DNA of 64,000 nt from NCBI GenBank assembly GCA_036245805.1, contig BTRK01000001.1, positions 29,953,087 to 30,017,086 of the forward strand. The letters run 5' to 3'. The notes under the pieces are model-generated. The model saw only the letters and a list, made by a program, of their open reading frames with translations, made no database searches and was not told where the DNA came from. Positions 1-12,569 of this stretch are shown here, piece by piece. A program made the translations under genes and the position numbers. Within the stretch, counting starts at the first letter, position 1. Each line of letters opens with the position of its first letter. The DNA comes from Pristionchus mayeri. Taxonomy: Eukaryota; Nematoda; Chromadorea; Rhabditida; Neodiplogasteridae.

Positions 1-84
1 TGTCGTACAGATCACGATTGCGTTGCGCTTATTGACCATAGGGGTGTGTAGCCAAGGTGGTAGAGATTATGGTCCCAGTAAATA

Positions 85-1527
85 TTAGGTTGATGCAAAA
101 GTTTCGATACAAGGTATTTTTGGTATTATCTCGAGAATGGTTTGCCTGTATTAGATAATACTTTGGTATTATTTGAGGCACTATTAATGCACTACAATCA
201 TAGTTTCAAATTGAATCGATCTCGAGTGGTTCATCAGAAAAAATTTTTTTCGAAAATGTGATAAATTTTCGGTATTTGGGATGCTCTGTACAAGCGTCCA
301 TTAAAACAAAACAGATGGCTTGAAATTTCCGCCATTTTGTGTCGATATTGAGTTCTGATGCATGCTTCCATTTAACACTTTACAATAGATCGTTAGTGTC
401 TATTAGAAAAATTATGGGTCAATATAATTATAATTATTTAGCGAATTCGAATTGATTGCCATTTAGATAGAAAATCGTTGAGAGGAATGATCCCACGTTG
501 AAACTTTCCTGTGCTCGTGATAACTCAAAAACGGTCCATTTTTAAGTCTTGGACCACTAAGTCATATTTGTAGATCTCTTCGTTAGCTTTCCAAAACTGG
601 CCTTACTTTACTGATTAGCATAATTCAGAGAAGAGAGGCACACCGAAATGTATTTTTCTCCAAAAATCAACCGTCCGGGTTCTGCCTACTGAGTAGCAGT
701 ATGTAGAAGCAGGATCCAAGACAAATGAAAAATACAGTTACCTCAAATCGAGTATGGGGAATCCGAATCCGCAATAAAAATCGTGTTGTAAAGAGAAAAA
801 TTTTGAGTAAATTAAAATTTAAAGTGTTTTTTCATGATTACTGTATGAAGATGACACTTTTCATCGTGTTGTAAGCGAACCTGCTTATAGACAATTTCAT
901 TACGCACAGATTGGAAAAAATTAGCTCGCTGTAGGTCAAAAATTGACAGAGATACGGCCATTTTAAGCAGTAGGTCACTACCGCCCGTAAACATGCAAAT
1001 TTCGACAAACGAAGCGGATTGGCGTTGTCATCGGTCTCAACATCTAGTCTCAACATCTTCACCGAAATCCGCGATCAAAAATTTTTTTCTGTCGTATTGG
1101 TTCCTGCGATTTTACAGGAGATCTGTGTCATGTAAATGTATATCCCATAAGAAAATCAGATTTTTAAAAATGATGATTTTTGAGATATGCCCCCCCAAAG
1201 CTCGATTTTGGGGGGCAAATTGTCAAATATGCTTCCATGTAGAATGCTTAATTTTTATCGCCTACGTTTCTAATTGGCCGAAAACACTTCAGAAAAAAAG
1301 TTTGAGAATTATCGAATTTTTAGCCATCCGTGTACCCCTGCATAGTTCTCACGTTCTCTCGTGGAGGGTCTCTTAAATGACTGGTTGATCATATGTGCCC
1401 ATAAGTGCGCTATGAAGAGTACACATATACTAATATCCTACAAAAATGCACGAGAGAATTCCTAAAGGCTGAAGCAAGTTATGTCTCAAAATCGTGAAAA
1501 CGTATCGAATCTTTTGCATCAACCTAA
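85..1527. mobile_element. Non-autonomous mariner-like element, copy A
   Basis: A 1443 bp element with about 26 bp terminal inverted repeats. Both ends begin TTAGGTTGATGCAAAAG with one mismatch further in. It is flanked by TA on both sides (83-84 and 1528-1529), the target duplication of Tc1/mariner elements. I find no transposase frame, so it is probably mobilised in trans or is a degenerate remnant. Open frames inside show no recognisable protein. A diverged, 5'-truncated relative lies at 4622-5087. Confidence 0.85.
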
Positions 1528-1820
1528 TACATTTCGCTTAAAGCGTTTGTGTACTTTACAGTTTACTGTAGTTGTAATGCCAATCCACATGGCTCACCGG
1601 ATTGATTCATGTAGACCGACCTCTAACAAGAATAGCACAAGCATGTTCTTTATCGAAAACGTTTATTGCAAAGTGTTAACAATCAAGAGAAAATAATATC
1701 GCGTCTTCAATTTTTCGGTTATTGATTTCGGTAGTCATATTTTTTTCGAAATTTCATTGCACATCTAATCGGAATAATTGCAAATTTCAAACTGACTTAA
1801 ATAAATGGAATGTTTTAAAG

Positions 1821-3922
1821 TTAGCATCGTTTGTACAAAAATTTGTTTCTGATGTGAATAGTATCATTTAAGATCGTTCTTTCAACGTAGAGTCTTGTCC
1901 CATTATACTCCAGTACGCACTCAGCCCCGAAATACGTGGGCAATGATAGAGCGAAGACGTTGGTGACCTGAAAATTATTTTATTATTCTAACAATAGGTG
2001 CTTCTTATGGACTTGAAATGCCTTCTTGAGCATTCGTATGCACTATCTGCAACACTTATGCAACACTAACCCCCTCAACTTCGGTAATTGTCTCGTAGCC
2101 TCGCCCTGTCCATCCGATTCCCAACAGATTCAGGAAATCTTCGAGAACACTTCTCGAAACCTTCGTTGTCAGAAATTGTGGATGGTTCTGTGAGGCGATA
2201 ATCTGAGAAAAAGAATCGAGTAGAAATATAATTGATCTTTGTGCCAAAATGCGCGTTTTAATCGGTGGAATAAAGTGATGGACGCGATTTTACCGAAGAA
2301 AATGCTTAGTTATGATATAGATGGAGGTTTATCACGTCATTTGGAATACAAGATTCCAATTTATGAACATAGCGAACCTTGAGTGTATCTGCAAGAGTCG
2401 TGGGCGAGTATACGTAAAATGGGCAATTATTCAGCGTGTGCCCTCTTCTCATGAGTTCAATCAAATCCTCTTCAGTCATATCGGTATTTTCACCCTGAAA
2501 GTTGTATGCTAAATCGATGAAACTTCTGCAGTTTAGGTTAAAAGGTTAGTTCGCTCGTGTATTAAAGTAATCGCATTTTCCTATTAAAACAAGGTGTTAG
2601 CAACTTTCACAGAAATATAGTGCACAACAATCACCGTAACACAACTCCAAATTTTTATTGGCCGAGAGAATTGTCTGAGAAAGTCGACTTGTGCGGAAAT
2701 ATAGAACATCAGATCAAGCTGATTAGTCTTCAGGCCTAGAATAAATTTGCGAATGCTGCAAATATATTACAGCTTTTTTTTTAAATTCAAGACTTTTCGG
2801 AATGAAAAACAACTCGCCTGTTATTGTCTTCTCCATGATACACTGTAACCATACTGAAAGAGCATCTTTCTATAATATTCTCCACCAATTCCATTGCTTC
2901 AATATCAAATGATGTCTAAATACATATCATGTAAATTTCATGAAATATTATCATGTTGACGGTAAACAATCATATTACCAGGCCTATTATCATCTCCTTC
3001 CAAAATGCTTTCTTGAAGAGCCGCTTCCAAACACAAATTTCTTGATTTTCTCAATATCCCCTCTCACGATAATCTCTTTTCCGACAGAGACTTGGAAGGT
3101 TTGGAGGTATATCTGAAATATATTCTGATCCGATGAACGAAAACAACATTACAGAAGGAGTGTCAGCAAAGTTGAACTTTTGACGCTGTCATAACCATGG
3201 CCGAGCTTTTCGAAATAGTGAACTGTTCTCGCTCAGAGCTAGAGCTATAAATAGTATTGATTATTCTCATTATCTCTAATTCACTCTCGCTTGTAACTGA
3301 CGGCTATACTCCCTTTGTCATCTAGATATGACATCGTAATTATCATGATTCTAATTTTCCCTGTAACATCTATTTTATACCTCTGCACTGTCGCATGATA
3401 AAGAATTATTATAATTAACCATGAGACATTAAAATCATATCTTTATTTTGAACCGAGTTATCACTAGTTGGCAGAGTACCATAGGCGCTGATAGTCCTTG
3501 GTAAGCCAGGGACGTGCGGCAATTCAAATATCTCGAGGATTTGTCACAAATCTTTGGGTGGGAATCGAACCCTCAAGCTCCCGATCACATGGCGTCTGCT
3601 CTACCCCTGATATATGAGAATGATGTTGTCTACCCTCTTAGCTCGCTCTATGATCTTTGGAGGGTTGACTAGGTCATTGCTATGACAGCGTAAAAAGTTC
3701 AACTTTGCTGACACTCCTTCTTTAAAGTGTTTTCAAAACACTTAACATTCGGTGTATATCGATATAATTCGAGAACTGCAAATCCGAGCCATTTGCGTAC
3801 AGATAACTGCTGGATACCGCATTTTCGATGATCTTGCTGGAAGCTCTCAGATTGAGTAAATCACGACAATTCAGGTAGGAAATTACGTCAGTGAGGAGCT
3901 CTTTAGGCATGTCGGTAAGCAT
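1821..3922 (-). pseudogene. F-box gene 2, copy A (frameshifted)
   Basis: A seven-exon F-box gene, about 309 codons in its intact form (see copy C). F-box proteins bind SKP1 and present substrates to SCF ubiquitin ligases; the substrate here is unknown. Exon 1 encodes an N-terminal F-box (MPKELLTDVISYLNCRD). Later exons align with F-box gene 1 throughout. Exon 2 lacks 4 bp (near 3035) present in copy C, which shifts the frame and removes the C-terminal two thirds. It also has RDLLNL where copy C and gene 1 have RDRLNL. A 569 bp inverted-repeat element occupies intron 1. Confidence 0.85.
3153..3721. mobile_element. TTAA-flanked inverted-repeat element with tRNA-like core, copy A
   Basis: A 569 bp element in intron 1 of F-box gene 2. 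The ends are AGAAGGAGTGTCAGCAAAG inverted repeats, about 35-40 bp each. One flank is TTAA and the other TTAC, a one-base variant. The core contains a B-box-like GGTTCGATTCCC and an A-box-like stretch (minus strand here). See the copy B entry for positions. Confidence 0.8.
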
Positions 3923-4621
3923 TTCCCTGCATAAGATATTAGTGATTTTTGCGAATTTAAACAAAATGAGTGTCCAAACGCACAAAAAACCTTGAAAGAG
4001 ATTCTTCAAATTCAGACAAAATATTAACAAAATTCGCGTAATATGAACAAACATTAACTTTAAACATATTCGAGGAATAGAAAAAAACGAAGTAAATTTT
4101 GCAGAGAGCAATATTCGAAAGAATGAGTAAATGGCATAGGCAATTGGGTAGGAAAAGATTGAATTATATCTCCTCGGCAGCACCCGATGTGAATGAAATA
4201 GAGAACTGTCGTCTAGCCACTCCCATAAATTACCCTCTGGCATGTCTTATGTTCTCTATCGTGGCGTTACTCATTTCGAAAATGTGCATTTTTGTAAAGC
4301 AAACAAATCAGCTTTGTATGACAATTATCTATTGCTCATTGTTGCAAAATAAGATCTTCTTCCCGCCAAGTCTTCGTTATTTGTCCGTCGGAGGCATCTG
4401 AACAAAATACCTGGATTACCCGCCCGTCGCAAGACCTATTCGCATTCCTTTACTAACTACTATTCCTGTTCACAAAAAAAATTCGATTCGATAATTGACA
4501 AAATAAAGATAAGACCGTTTCACTGATTCTCAACGCTCGCTCCAGCCTTTAGCAGTGGGTGACTGAGGAGATGATATAGATCAAAGATCAGAATGTTTTC
4601 GCTTGCTGATCTCAAACCAAA

Positions 4622-5087
4622 GAATATTACTTTGGCATTATTTGAGGCACCATTGATACACTATAATCTTAGTATTATATTGAATCGATCTCAATTGGTT
4701 CAATAGATAAAGCATTTAATAAAAAGCGATATTTTTGCGGTATTTTTGATAAACTATTCAACCGTCCATAAAAACAAAACAGATGGGTTGCAAGGTCCAC
4801 CCTTTCGTATCAATAGTGAGTGCGGGTGCACTCTTCCACATAACACTTTAAAAGAGATCGTTAGTCTCTCTCAGAAAAGCTATTGGGGAACACTACCGAT
4901 TTCGTCCTCTAAACGTCGACAATCAGATTACTGTTTCTGATTGCCTGTTCATGCATGCCTATAAGTGCGCTATGAAGAGCACGCATCCACAACTATCATA
5001 CAAAAATGAAAGAGAGAATTGCTAAAAGCTGAAGCAAGTTATGGCTCGAAAACTTAAAAACGTATCGAAAATTATGAATCAACCTAA
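4622..5087. mobile_element. 5'-truncated mariner-like element, copy A
   Basis: A diverged relative of the 85-1527 element. It shares the ATTATTTGAGGCAC block, the AAACAAAACAGATGG block, the TGCGCTATGAAGAG block and the terminal sequence ending ATCAACCTAA followed by TA. The left terminus was not found. It lies in the promoter-side gap of F-box gene 2. Confidence 0.7.
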
Positions 5088-5931
5088 TATACTATCCAAA
5101 CTATGTTTAACCTGACCGCTGGGGTCCAAACATGATCATATTTTTGACCATTTGTCGATATATCATCTCCGAACCGCTCTAGAGCTCAAGAAGCGATTGA
5201 AATGCATCAACGGAGATTGGTGAAAAAATAGACGACTAAGAAAGGGGCGGAGCTAATTTCGACCTCCTCCCAGTAAAATTGCCAAAATTTTGAGCAGAGC
5301 ATCGCCCTTTTTCGGTTGCGCCTTACCCCAGGAAGGGACGACGGACGGTCGCTGCCAGCGCGCCCGTTCATAGAAGCAACTGCTCTCTACAAGCGCCGGG
5401 GCAGAAACAGGCGCACAAGAGGGAGGAGGATAACGAGAGAATGCACTCCGCACTCCCGCCTAATGAGTGCATCGCGGATTGGTTTGTTTTGAAGCACAAA
5501 TCAATGAAACAATATTGATCGGTTTTCCCCGTATGTATTTGTTCGCTGAGAGCGCCAAATCAGCGTTTTCCAGCGTTTTCGCTACTTAATTATCGTATGC
5601 TGACCTATTTAGCGATAACTTTGTCCAACTGGCCAGGGCTCATTTAAAGGGAATGGAAAAAGCCTCCGAATTAGTTTTTTTATCGAGTGATTTGGTTGCC
5701 AATGAAGCTTGTGCTCTCTAAATCTCGCTTTCGAGGGAAAAAAGTGTCCGTGCAAAGTGGGCAGAGCTTGCGGGGTCTGAGCATATGCATACTGCACTAG
5801 TCGACTGATAACCTTCCGGATGTGAACCAAAACTAGTATCATTCGCAAGTATTTTCACAGCAGGTTGCCACAATGTAAAAGTCATTTTCGGAAATACTGC
5901 ACATGAGTACTATGGCTCTCATCAGGAAGGT

Positions 5932-6079
5932 GGCACTTCTTAGCTTTCTGGACACCCCTCCCCCTCATTTCATATCGCCGCCATCATTGATGGGATGAGC
6001 GACAGAAAATCAAGGAATGTCACCTCGAAAAGAGTGGGTAAATGAGGAAGAGGGGGTGGGCAATTATCCAAGAAGTGCC
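5932..6079. mobile_element. hAT-like MITE, copy A
   Basis: A 148 bp element whose ends are GGCACTTCTT and AAGAAGTGCC. The flanking octamers AGGAAGGT and AAGAAGGT match at 7 of 8 positions, consistent with the 8 bp duplication of hAT transposons. The rest is purine/pyrimidine-rich. A relative lies at 59171-59320. Confidence 0.65.
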
Positions 6080-6192
6080 AAGAAGGTAATCATCCGACCG
6101 TGTGCCGCCTACCCTGCAGGTGCTTCCTCATCTGGAAGAGAGTAGCTGCGGGAGCGAACATGTTCCAGGAATCCTCACTGCATTCCACAAGG

Positions 6193-6240
6193 TGTTTTGT
6201 TTTTGTTTTTGTTATGTTGTTGTTGTTGTTTTTGTTTTTA
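6193..6240. repeat. TTTTG/TTG microsatellite
   Basis: A tract of TTTTG and TTG units between F-box genes. It is also present at 18570-18617 and 48732-48779 in copies B and C. Confidence 0.8.
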
Positions 6241-6444
6241 ATATAAGTATTATTCCAATAGAATATGAATTTGCTTTATAAAAATTTTATCGCGAAATTT
6301 CTAAAACAAAATGTATGTCACAACTAAAACAAACATAAAACTAGTTTGTTCGACCCAGAGCAGGTTAAGTTTCACATTATGCAATGATAGGTTCAATAAA
6401 ATTATATTGACATTTCTAAATATCGAAGGAAGAAGATTTTATGG

Positions 6445-8249
6445 TTACTTAATCGGGAAGAAATTAAAATTATCATAGGTCGTCATGTGAATGGTTTTCC
6501 AGAATTCATATCGATTCACATACACTCTAGTTCCGTTGTACTTCAAAACGCAATCTGCTCCATTATGAGTAGTAGGCAATGAGAGTTTGAAGACGTTGGT
6601 CACCTGAGCATGATGTTTTCGAAATTTGAATGATACTTGGCTAGATTCGTGTGTGATATAATAATATATAGTAGGGTTGGCAATACGAGGCGAGGTCACG
6701 AGCTCGTTATCCTCCCTCTACTCTTATTTCGCAATCGGAGGAGGGGGAGGCGTTACGAGCCCGTAACCTCCCCTCGTATTGCCAACTCTAATATATAGGA
6801 CATACTTCAATCTTTATTCTCACTAACCCCCTCAATTTCGTTCTTAGTCTCGTATTCGCTCCCTGTCCACTCGAGTCCAAGCAGATTCAGAAATTCTTCC
6901 AGAACATTCTCTTTCACAGTCGTTCCCAGGTATTGTGAATTGAAGTTAGAAGCGATGGTCTGAATACTATGAATAATATATATATTTTTTCTTTCGCAAA
7001 CAATAACGCAATTTATGAAAAGAAAAAGCGCTACGTTCATGTTAAATTTCGCTGAAAACTATGTCTTTATTTGTTCCAATGGCAGGTGAACAGGTTACAG
7101 TAGATGAGATCACAATTATTTAAAAGAAATTCGCCGCCCCCGCTTGGGAACATTAATAAACAAATAGTTGTGTATTCCTCATACCTTTAATGCATCAATC
7201 AGAATAGAGCTAGATGACACAGTGCACGGGCAATTGATCAACGTGTGGCCTCTTCTCAGAAATTCAATGAAATCATCTCCCGTCATATCGTTATTTATTA
7301 ATTCCTGAAATGAATTGTTTAGAGTCACATCACACATAAGTAAGGGAAGTGTTCGAGTGAGAATCAGACTTTTCTCGAGACTTGCGATATAGCGTCAACA
7401 AGTTTTTGTTTCAATTGTCACAGTTTTTTTTCACACCAATAAGTCCATTAAATACGTTTTTTAAACTTGGAAGAGAACACTTATTACCATGACGTCATTA
7501 CAAATTGCGATTGGCCGAGAAAATTGTTTGAGAAAGTCGACAGCAGTGGAGCAACCGTGGTAGAAAAGTTTCACGTTTTCTATTTTGAGGTTCAGTATAA
7601 ACTTGCGGTCTCTATAATTACAAACAAATTTCAGAACTTTTAAAGGTAATACTCACATTTGGCTGACTTCACTTTGATGCAATACATATGTAACTGTACC
7701 GAATGAGCATCGATCCATCAAACACTTTACTAATTCGATTGTTTCATTATTTATAGAGGCCTGAATACCTTAATTTTAGTTACTTGCAATTGAGCCTTTT
7801 GTCCATTGAAAAACGTACCAAACTTATCCAGAAATTCTTAATAAATGCTTTCTTGAATAGTAACTTCCAAATGAGAATAAATTGCTTGATTTTATCCATA
7901 TCTCCTCGAATGCGGATATCACGATCTATTGACACTCTGCATATTTGGCCTTTCTGAAAGAGATTCTGATCGAATTTGAATAAACAAGATAACATCAAAA
8001 CGTATTCTAAAAAATATGATGGTGTGTATATTTCTGCTAAAATTGATAATGCTTGCGTCAATGATATTTTGATCATCAGAACTCATCACTAACCTTCTTA
8101 ATGCTCACATCAGGATCATTCACGTAGAGATAACTGGTGAATACTGCATTTCCCATTACCCTACTGGAAGCTCTCAAGTTCAGTCGATCTCGACAATTTA
8201 GGTAGGATATAACGTCGTTGAGAAGCTCTTTAGGCAACTCGAGAAGCAT
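6445..8249 (-). CDS. F-box gene 1, copy A
   Basis: The same gene as 16561-18365, in mirror orientation. All seven exons and splice sites are preserved, so a 309-residue F-box protein is predicted. It is divergent from F-box gene 2 but has an identical exon layout. Confidence 0.85.
6672..6789. mobile_element. Palindromic MITE in F-box gene 1 intron 6, copy A
   Basis: A 118 bp imperfect palindrome starting and ending GTTGGCAATACGAGG with arms of about 50 bp, flanked by TA-rich sequence. Copy C lost it with the 1.28 kb deletion. Confidence 0.7.
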
Positions 8250-8834
8250 TTTCCTAAATATGATTTTAACGATTTATAAATTATGATACCAAAAGAGTGA
8301 ACTGACGTAAATGAGAAAAAAAATGAGGACTTGGACGAACATCAACAAAACTCAAATCGAGACTAAAAAATGAACAAAATTGGTAGATCAAATTAAATTT
8401 CTAAAAGCTATGTAAAAAGAGCTTTCCTTCTGGTCGGCAGCACCCGATTTGCGTGAAATAGAGAAGCGGCGTCTATCCACGCCCACAAATTACCCCTGGC
8501 ATTCCTTCTGTTGGATCTCTTACATAACTCATTTTCGAAAATGTATATCGATGATATTAGGTAAGAAAATCAGTTTTGAATGACATTTATCGATTGCTCA
8601 TTGTTGCAAAACAACATCTTCTTCCCGCCGAGTCTTCGCTACCTATCCGTCGGAGGCATCTGAATGCAATGCATGGAAAAAATACTAGAAAGAGGAGAAC
8701 AAAGCAGGGCGGCAACCGGTAGATAATGTCTACGACCATTTCGGCACAAAGAATACTAAAAAATCAATGAATTTGTGTTAATACTATCCTGGCCTATAGT
8801 TAAGATAAACTACAATTAAACAGTGTACGTCATT

Positions 8835-10189
8835 TCAGGTACAATAATTAGGCCGGAGTAACACATGGTCCTCACAACTGACCACGGCTCTCTTGTCGAA
8901 CTGGATGACGACCGCCTTTCGATCCGGGTAGACCTGACAGGGGGTTAGTGATGTTGAGGGGGGTAGAAAATATGCTAAAACGAGTCAGAAATAGGGAAGC
9001 ACTGGGAACTCGAAAATGAGCATCAAAATTATCAAGAAAATTATCGAAAATAAACTATTCAATTATTGATTTCCAACCATGTGACGAGCGGCCAGCGCAC
9101 GGATCGCGCCCAGCTCGATTTCGATCTGAACCATAATTGGAAACTGGGAAATTTTCATCTCATGCCACCTCATACTCTTCTTTCATGTAAATATAGAGAA
9201 AAATGTGTAGTCATATTCGTCGTGCGACTTACCGAGTACGAGTCGGGTTCGTCGGCCGCCCGAGTCGACTGCGCAGCTCGCGACGTGAAAATCTGCAACG
9301 AATCTAGTTTATTCTTCTTGATGTAATCGTCAGAGCTCCAGAATTTATAGTAAATTTTATATTTTTTTATAAATTTTTAAAATTTAAGTTTTCAATTTTG
9401 GGAGCTTGCTCACGTTCTGCACGCGCATCTGCGCGACGGGGAATGCAGTGGCTGCAGCATCTCCAGCTGCGGTTGCAGCAGTCGCAGCCGGGGCAGCTCC
9501 CTGCTGCTGCTCCCGCTGCTCCTCCACGCGAGAGGGACGACGAGGCGCCGCAGGAATGGAAGTCGCCTCGAGAGATCAAAGATCATACTTGTGTTTTCAT
9601 AATTGTTTGCCCGGATTCAAGCCATTTTCAATCAATTTCAAGTCAAGGCTACCCAAGTCGGGCTTGAATTACAAATTACTCTTGATGAAGACTGCCATCA
9701 TATTACCGCCATCCAAGGTCTTTTGGGGCTCACCGTTCCCTTTCTCTCCACCTTCCTCGAGGGCGTCTCGCCCGACTTCTTCTCTGCTGCACGAGCAGCA
9801 GTCTTGGCTGCAGCTGCCGCAGTGGTCGCACGCGACTTGCGCGGTGCAGGAGTAGCGGCTTTCTGTAACAAATCGATTACCGTATCCTACCACCGTATTC
9901 CCTGAAGGACAGGATACAGTATATCCTACCGTACCTTGGAAGGGGTGGCGGTGGTACGATGCTTGGCTGTCGACTTCTTAGGTGCTTCGTCGACGACTCG
10001 AGCAACGGGCTTGGAATTGCGAGCAGAGCGTCTGCAGGAGGTACGGTAGGATACGGTAGGATGCGGTAGATCAGAAGTTGTTGACGATGAAACGAATTGC
10101 GCTAGGATATGTTGTTTAGCGTAAATTTCGTGTGAATTTCGAAAGAAGCGGTCAAAGTGGACGAACCTTAGCTTGGCGGGAGAGACCAT
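8835..10189 (-). CDS. Gene 5: basic Ala/Lys-rich protein, copy A
   Basis: Mirror of the copy B gene at 14621-15975, with the same seven exons and splice sites. About 202 residues, function unknown. Confidence 0.7.
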
Positions 10190-10379
10190 TGTACGAGTAG
10201 ACCGCGCGAGACGGGCGAGTGAGAGGAGAGTGAGGGGGGAGAAGAGGGGAAAGGGGAAGTAAGAGAGGAAATAATTCAATCACGATTATTAAAGTCGAGC
10301 GGGAAACCCTACTGGCTAACGACAACGTCCTATATGAAGGGAGGTGTGACGTTGCTTAACCTTAGCCTAGGCCTATCCT

Positions 10380-11105
10380 GGACGAAGAGTTCATACTTTC
10401 TCACTTGCTGGGTCTGATATGGTTGAGCGGGTATCACCTGCTGACTAACGGATACGACCTAATTGTAGGGACGACATTCGGGAGAACTGGTATAGTCAGG
10501 GGCTGCTGCATCGATTCTCTAACTTTCCTTTGAAGGTCGTCTGATACACTCAATGATGCTTGCACCTGGGGCATCGTACCGTAGTTGGGTAGGGCACTGA
10601 CACGGAGGAATAGCCGCCGGAAGATAAGTAGAATGGAGAGACGAGGAGAGGTGGACGAGTTTTGACGCGGAGAGGTGTTTCCCATTGACATCGCTGTGTC
10701 CGAACCACGGTTAAGAGCAATCACTTTACCTTTGGGCCAACATCCTCTGATAATACAAGAAAAAGGCGAGCAGATTTAGAGAGGAGTACTTCCGGTTCTT
10801 GAAGGTTCGCTCTGATTAATCCCCTTGAGAGAGGACTGAGAATGAGGTGATCCCGCGATTTGGCGAACAATTGAAGGTGTGAATGTGACGGAACGGGAGT
10901 TGAGTAACAACTGACCTAACACGATGGAGGCACATCTATCATCATCTTGCCTAAACGCCTGAAACGATAAATATCGATTGATTGATTTATTGATCCTAGT
11001 CCTCTCGATTCCAGATCGCGAGAGAGATTGATAACAGCACTGAAGAGAATGTGAAATTAATGAGCATAACACGCAATCAATGCTTATCACCATCCACCCT
11101 TTCAC
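10380..11105 (-). CDS. Unrecognised Ser/Pro-rich candidate gene, copy A
   Basis: Mirror of 13705-14420. The gene model is uncertain; see copy B. Confidence 0.3.
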
Positions 11106-11140
11106 ATCATCTACTTCCCCTCACCTCCACTTCAAGAGCT

Positions 11141-11474
11141 ATGGAACCAATCGAAACTAAAGAGTTGGAAAAGTGAGTCAATAATAAATAATATTTAAAA
11201 TAAATCTGAGATTTGAGGGTGCGCGAAGAAAATCGTCAACTGCTTCAGAAGAACAGTGATTTGGTTCGAGAAATTAGCAACCTGAAAGAGGTATGTTTCC
11301 CTTATATTTCGTTTTAAGATTCTTATGTCATCGCATTTCGATTTTTCTCGTTTTCATACAGATTTTCAGAGAATTTCCGCTGTGAAGGCTGATGTTGCGA
11401 CGGCCACCTTTACTCTACAATCGACAAGAAACGCCGGATTTCTTGCAAAAGTGGATCACACTGAGCCTGTGGAC
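11141..11474 (+). pseudogene. BTB gene 5' fragment, copy A (exons 1-3)
   Basis: Exons 1-3 of the BTB gene encode an N-terminal coiled coil (ELEKVREENRQLLQ) and a following segment. The remaining exons, including the BTB domain, are absent because the palindrome turns round in intron 3. It is expected to be non-functional unless the RNA uses another 3' end. Confidence 0.85.
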
Positions 11475-11529
11475 GTGTGTTTATGGCCTCATTTCCATTA
11501 AAAAATAATTTTCGTCATTTTGTAAAAAG

Positions 11530-11592
11530 AGGGTTGGCTCAGTGGTTGTGTGCCAGACTTGATATGGAAGGTTCGCGTGTTCGGACCGAGCA
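11530..11592 (+). repeat. tRNA-like segment in BTB intron 3, copy A
   Basis: TTGGCTCAGTGGTTGTGTGCC (A-box-like D arm) followed by GTTCGGACC (B-box-like). The anticodon arm is not convincing. Probably a tRNA pseudogene or SINE fragment. Also present at 13218-13280 (minus) and 52788-52850. Confidence 0.5.
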
Positions 11593-12240
11593 CTCAGATT
11601 CATCTGATTCAAAAATAGCGAAAGTAAAATCGAGCACATCGTGCGCACAACATGGGGTCTTAAGCATAGGTCGCAGATAACATCAGGACAGACTCGACGG
11701 TTAATTGGCGCGGGGGCGGCAAAACACATTATCGTGATAGTCGAGTGCTACTTTCTTTAACTTCCTTTCGTAACCTTTACGTTCGTATTGTCTTTGCGCA
11801 GGGGCAGTGAATGAATTTAATTTTTTCCAACCAGCGCACTTGATTCCATAACATTCTCATTTCAATAAAAAAACCAGCAGCTCGGAGCTGGTAATTAAGC
11901 AGTTACAGTAAGTGATGATTGTAGTGATGAGGAATGTAGAGTTGGCCGCGGCTTCCAGTGGCCCGACTGTCGTGAGAACTAAAGTAACAAACAATCAAAG
12001 GAGATAAGACACGGGCATTTCAGATGTGTGGAGTGCTCGTTTCAATGCGAGCAGGGAGACATTTGGACAAAGATGGAAAATGTTCCCCGTACACTCCTCT
12101 TTCATTCGCCTGTTGACAATTTGTTCGTAGCTTTATCGGAAAATGCGGAAAAAACGACTCAAAGATCGAGTTTTTCAGAAAAAAACGAGACTCCGCCCAC
12201 TTTCGGAGCATGTCGCGTCGAGAAAATTTTTTTTGTTAAA

Positions 12241-12569
12241 TTGATCAAGTTGTATTCACATCTAGGCACTTGGTCAGATCAGAACCCACCGGATGAGAAC
12301 CGAGATAGTACCCTTCTCCAGAATTTTCAACATCTTTTGCGAAAATGCTACGAAAGGGTATGATTTTTTTCGTTTTCATCCGGTGTGTGCTAATCCGACA
12401 TAGTGCGCACCTTATTATCCAATGTATGGTAAACATTATATGAGAGGAATCGGGAGAGATTCGAGAACTCTGAGGCCTGCCGGGACGTAGGAATTCATGA
12501 TTTTTAATTTGGCTGAAAAATTGATTATAAGTACTTCGAAACGTGCTCTTTCGAATGGCGTTGGCTGTT
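12241..12569. other. Spacer of palindrome I (fold-back junction 1)
   Basis: The 329 bp spacer is not novel sequence. It is the reverse complement of 53499-53827 of copy C, the stretch just beyond the arm end. The sequence therefore ran along A to 12240, then continued on the opposite strand from a point 329 bp further on. At the junction one A is shared by both sides, so at most 1 bp of microhomology is visible. It corresponds to BTB intron 3 and contains no gene. Confidence 0.9.

Larger units (their letters stand above)
1..12240 (+). repeat. Segmental copy A (direct, truncated by window start)
   Basis: Base x in 1-12240 pairs with the complement of base 24810-x, so this block is the left arm of a palindrome whose right arm is 12570-24809. 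The same sequence recurs in direct orientation from 41294 to 53498. The few A/B differences I noticed are short substitutions, for example near 5514-5525, 11606 and 12201. Copy C differs more. The arm stops abruptly at 12240, after which the sequence turns round. Confidence 0.97.

Noticed and set aside
812..1376. Open frames inside the mariner-like element as genes
   Set aside because: They lie inside a non-autonomous transposon, occur on both strands, and have no domain or splice signals.
5253..5453. 66-codon frame with Pro/Arg-rich sequence (minus strand)
   Set aside because: No paralogue, no splice context and no domain; probably chance in a GC-richer patch, though present in all copies.
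9398..9905. Ala/Gln/Ser-rich open frames opposite gene 5 (for example a plus-strand 149-codon frame)
   Set aside because: They are antisense to well-spliced exons of gene 5. The composition comes from the GC-rich Ala codons of the true strand.
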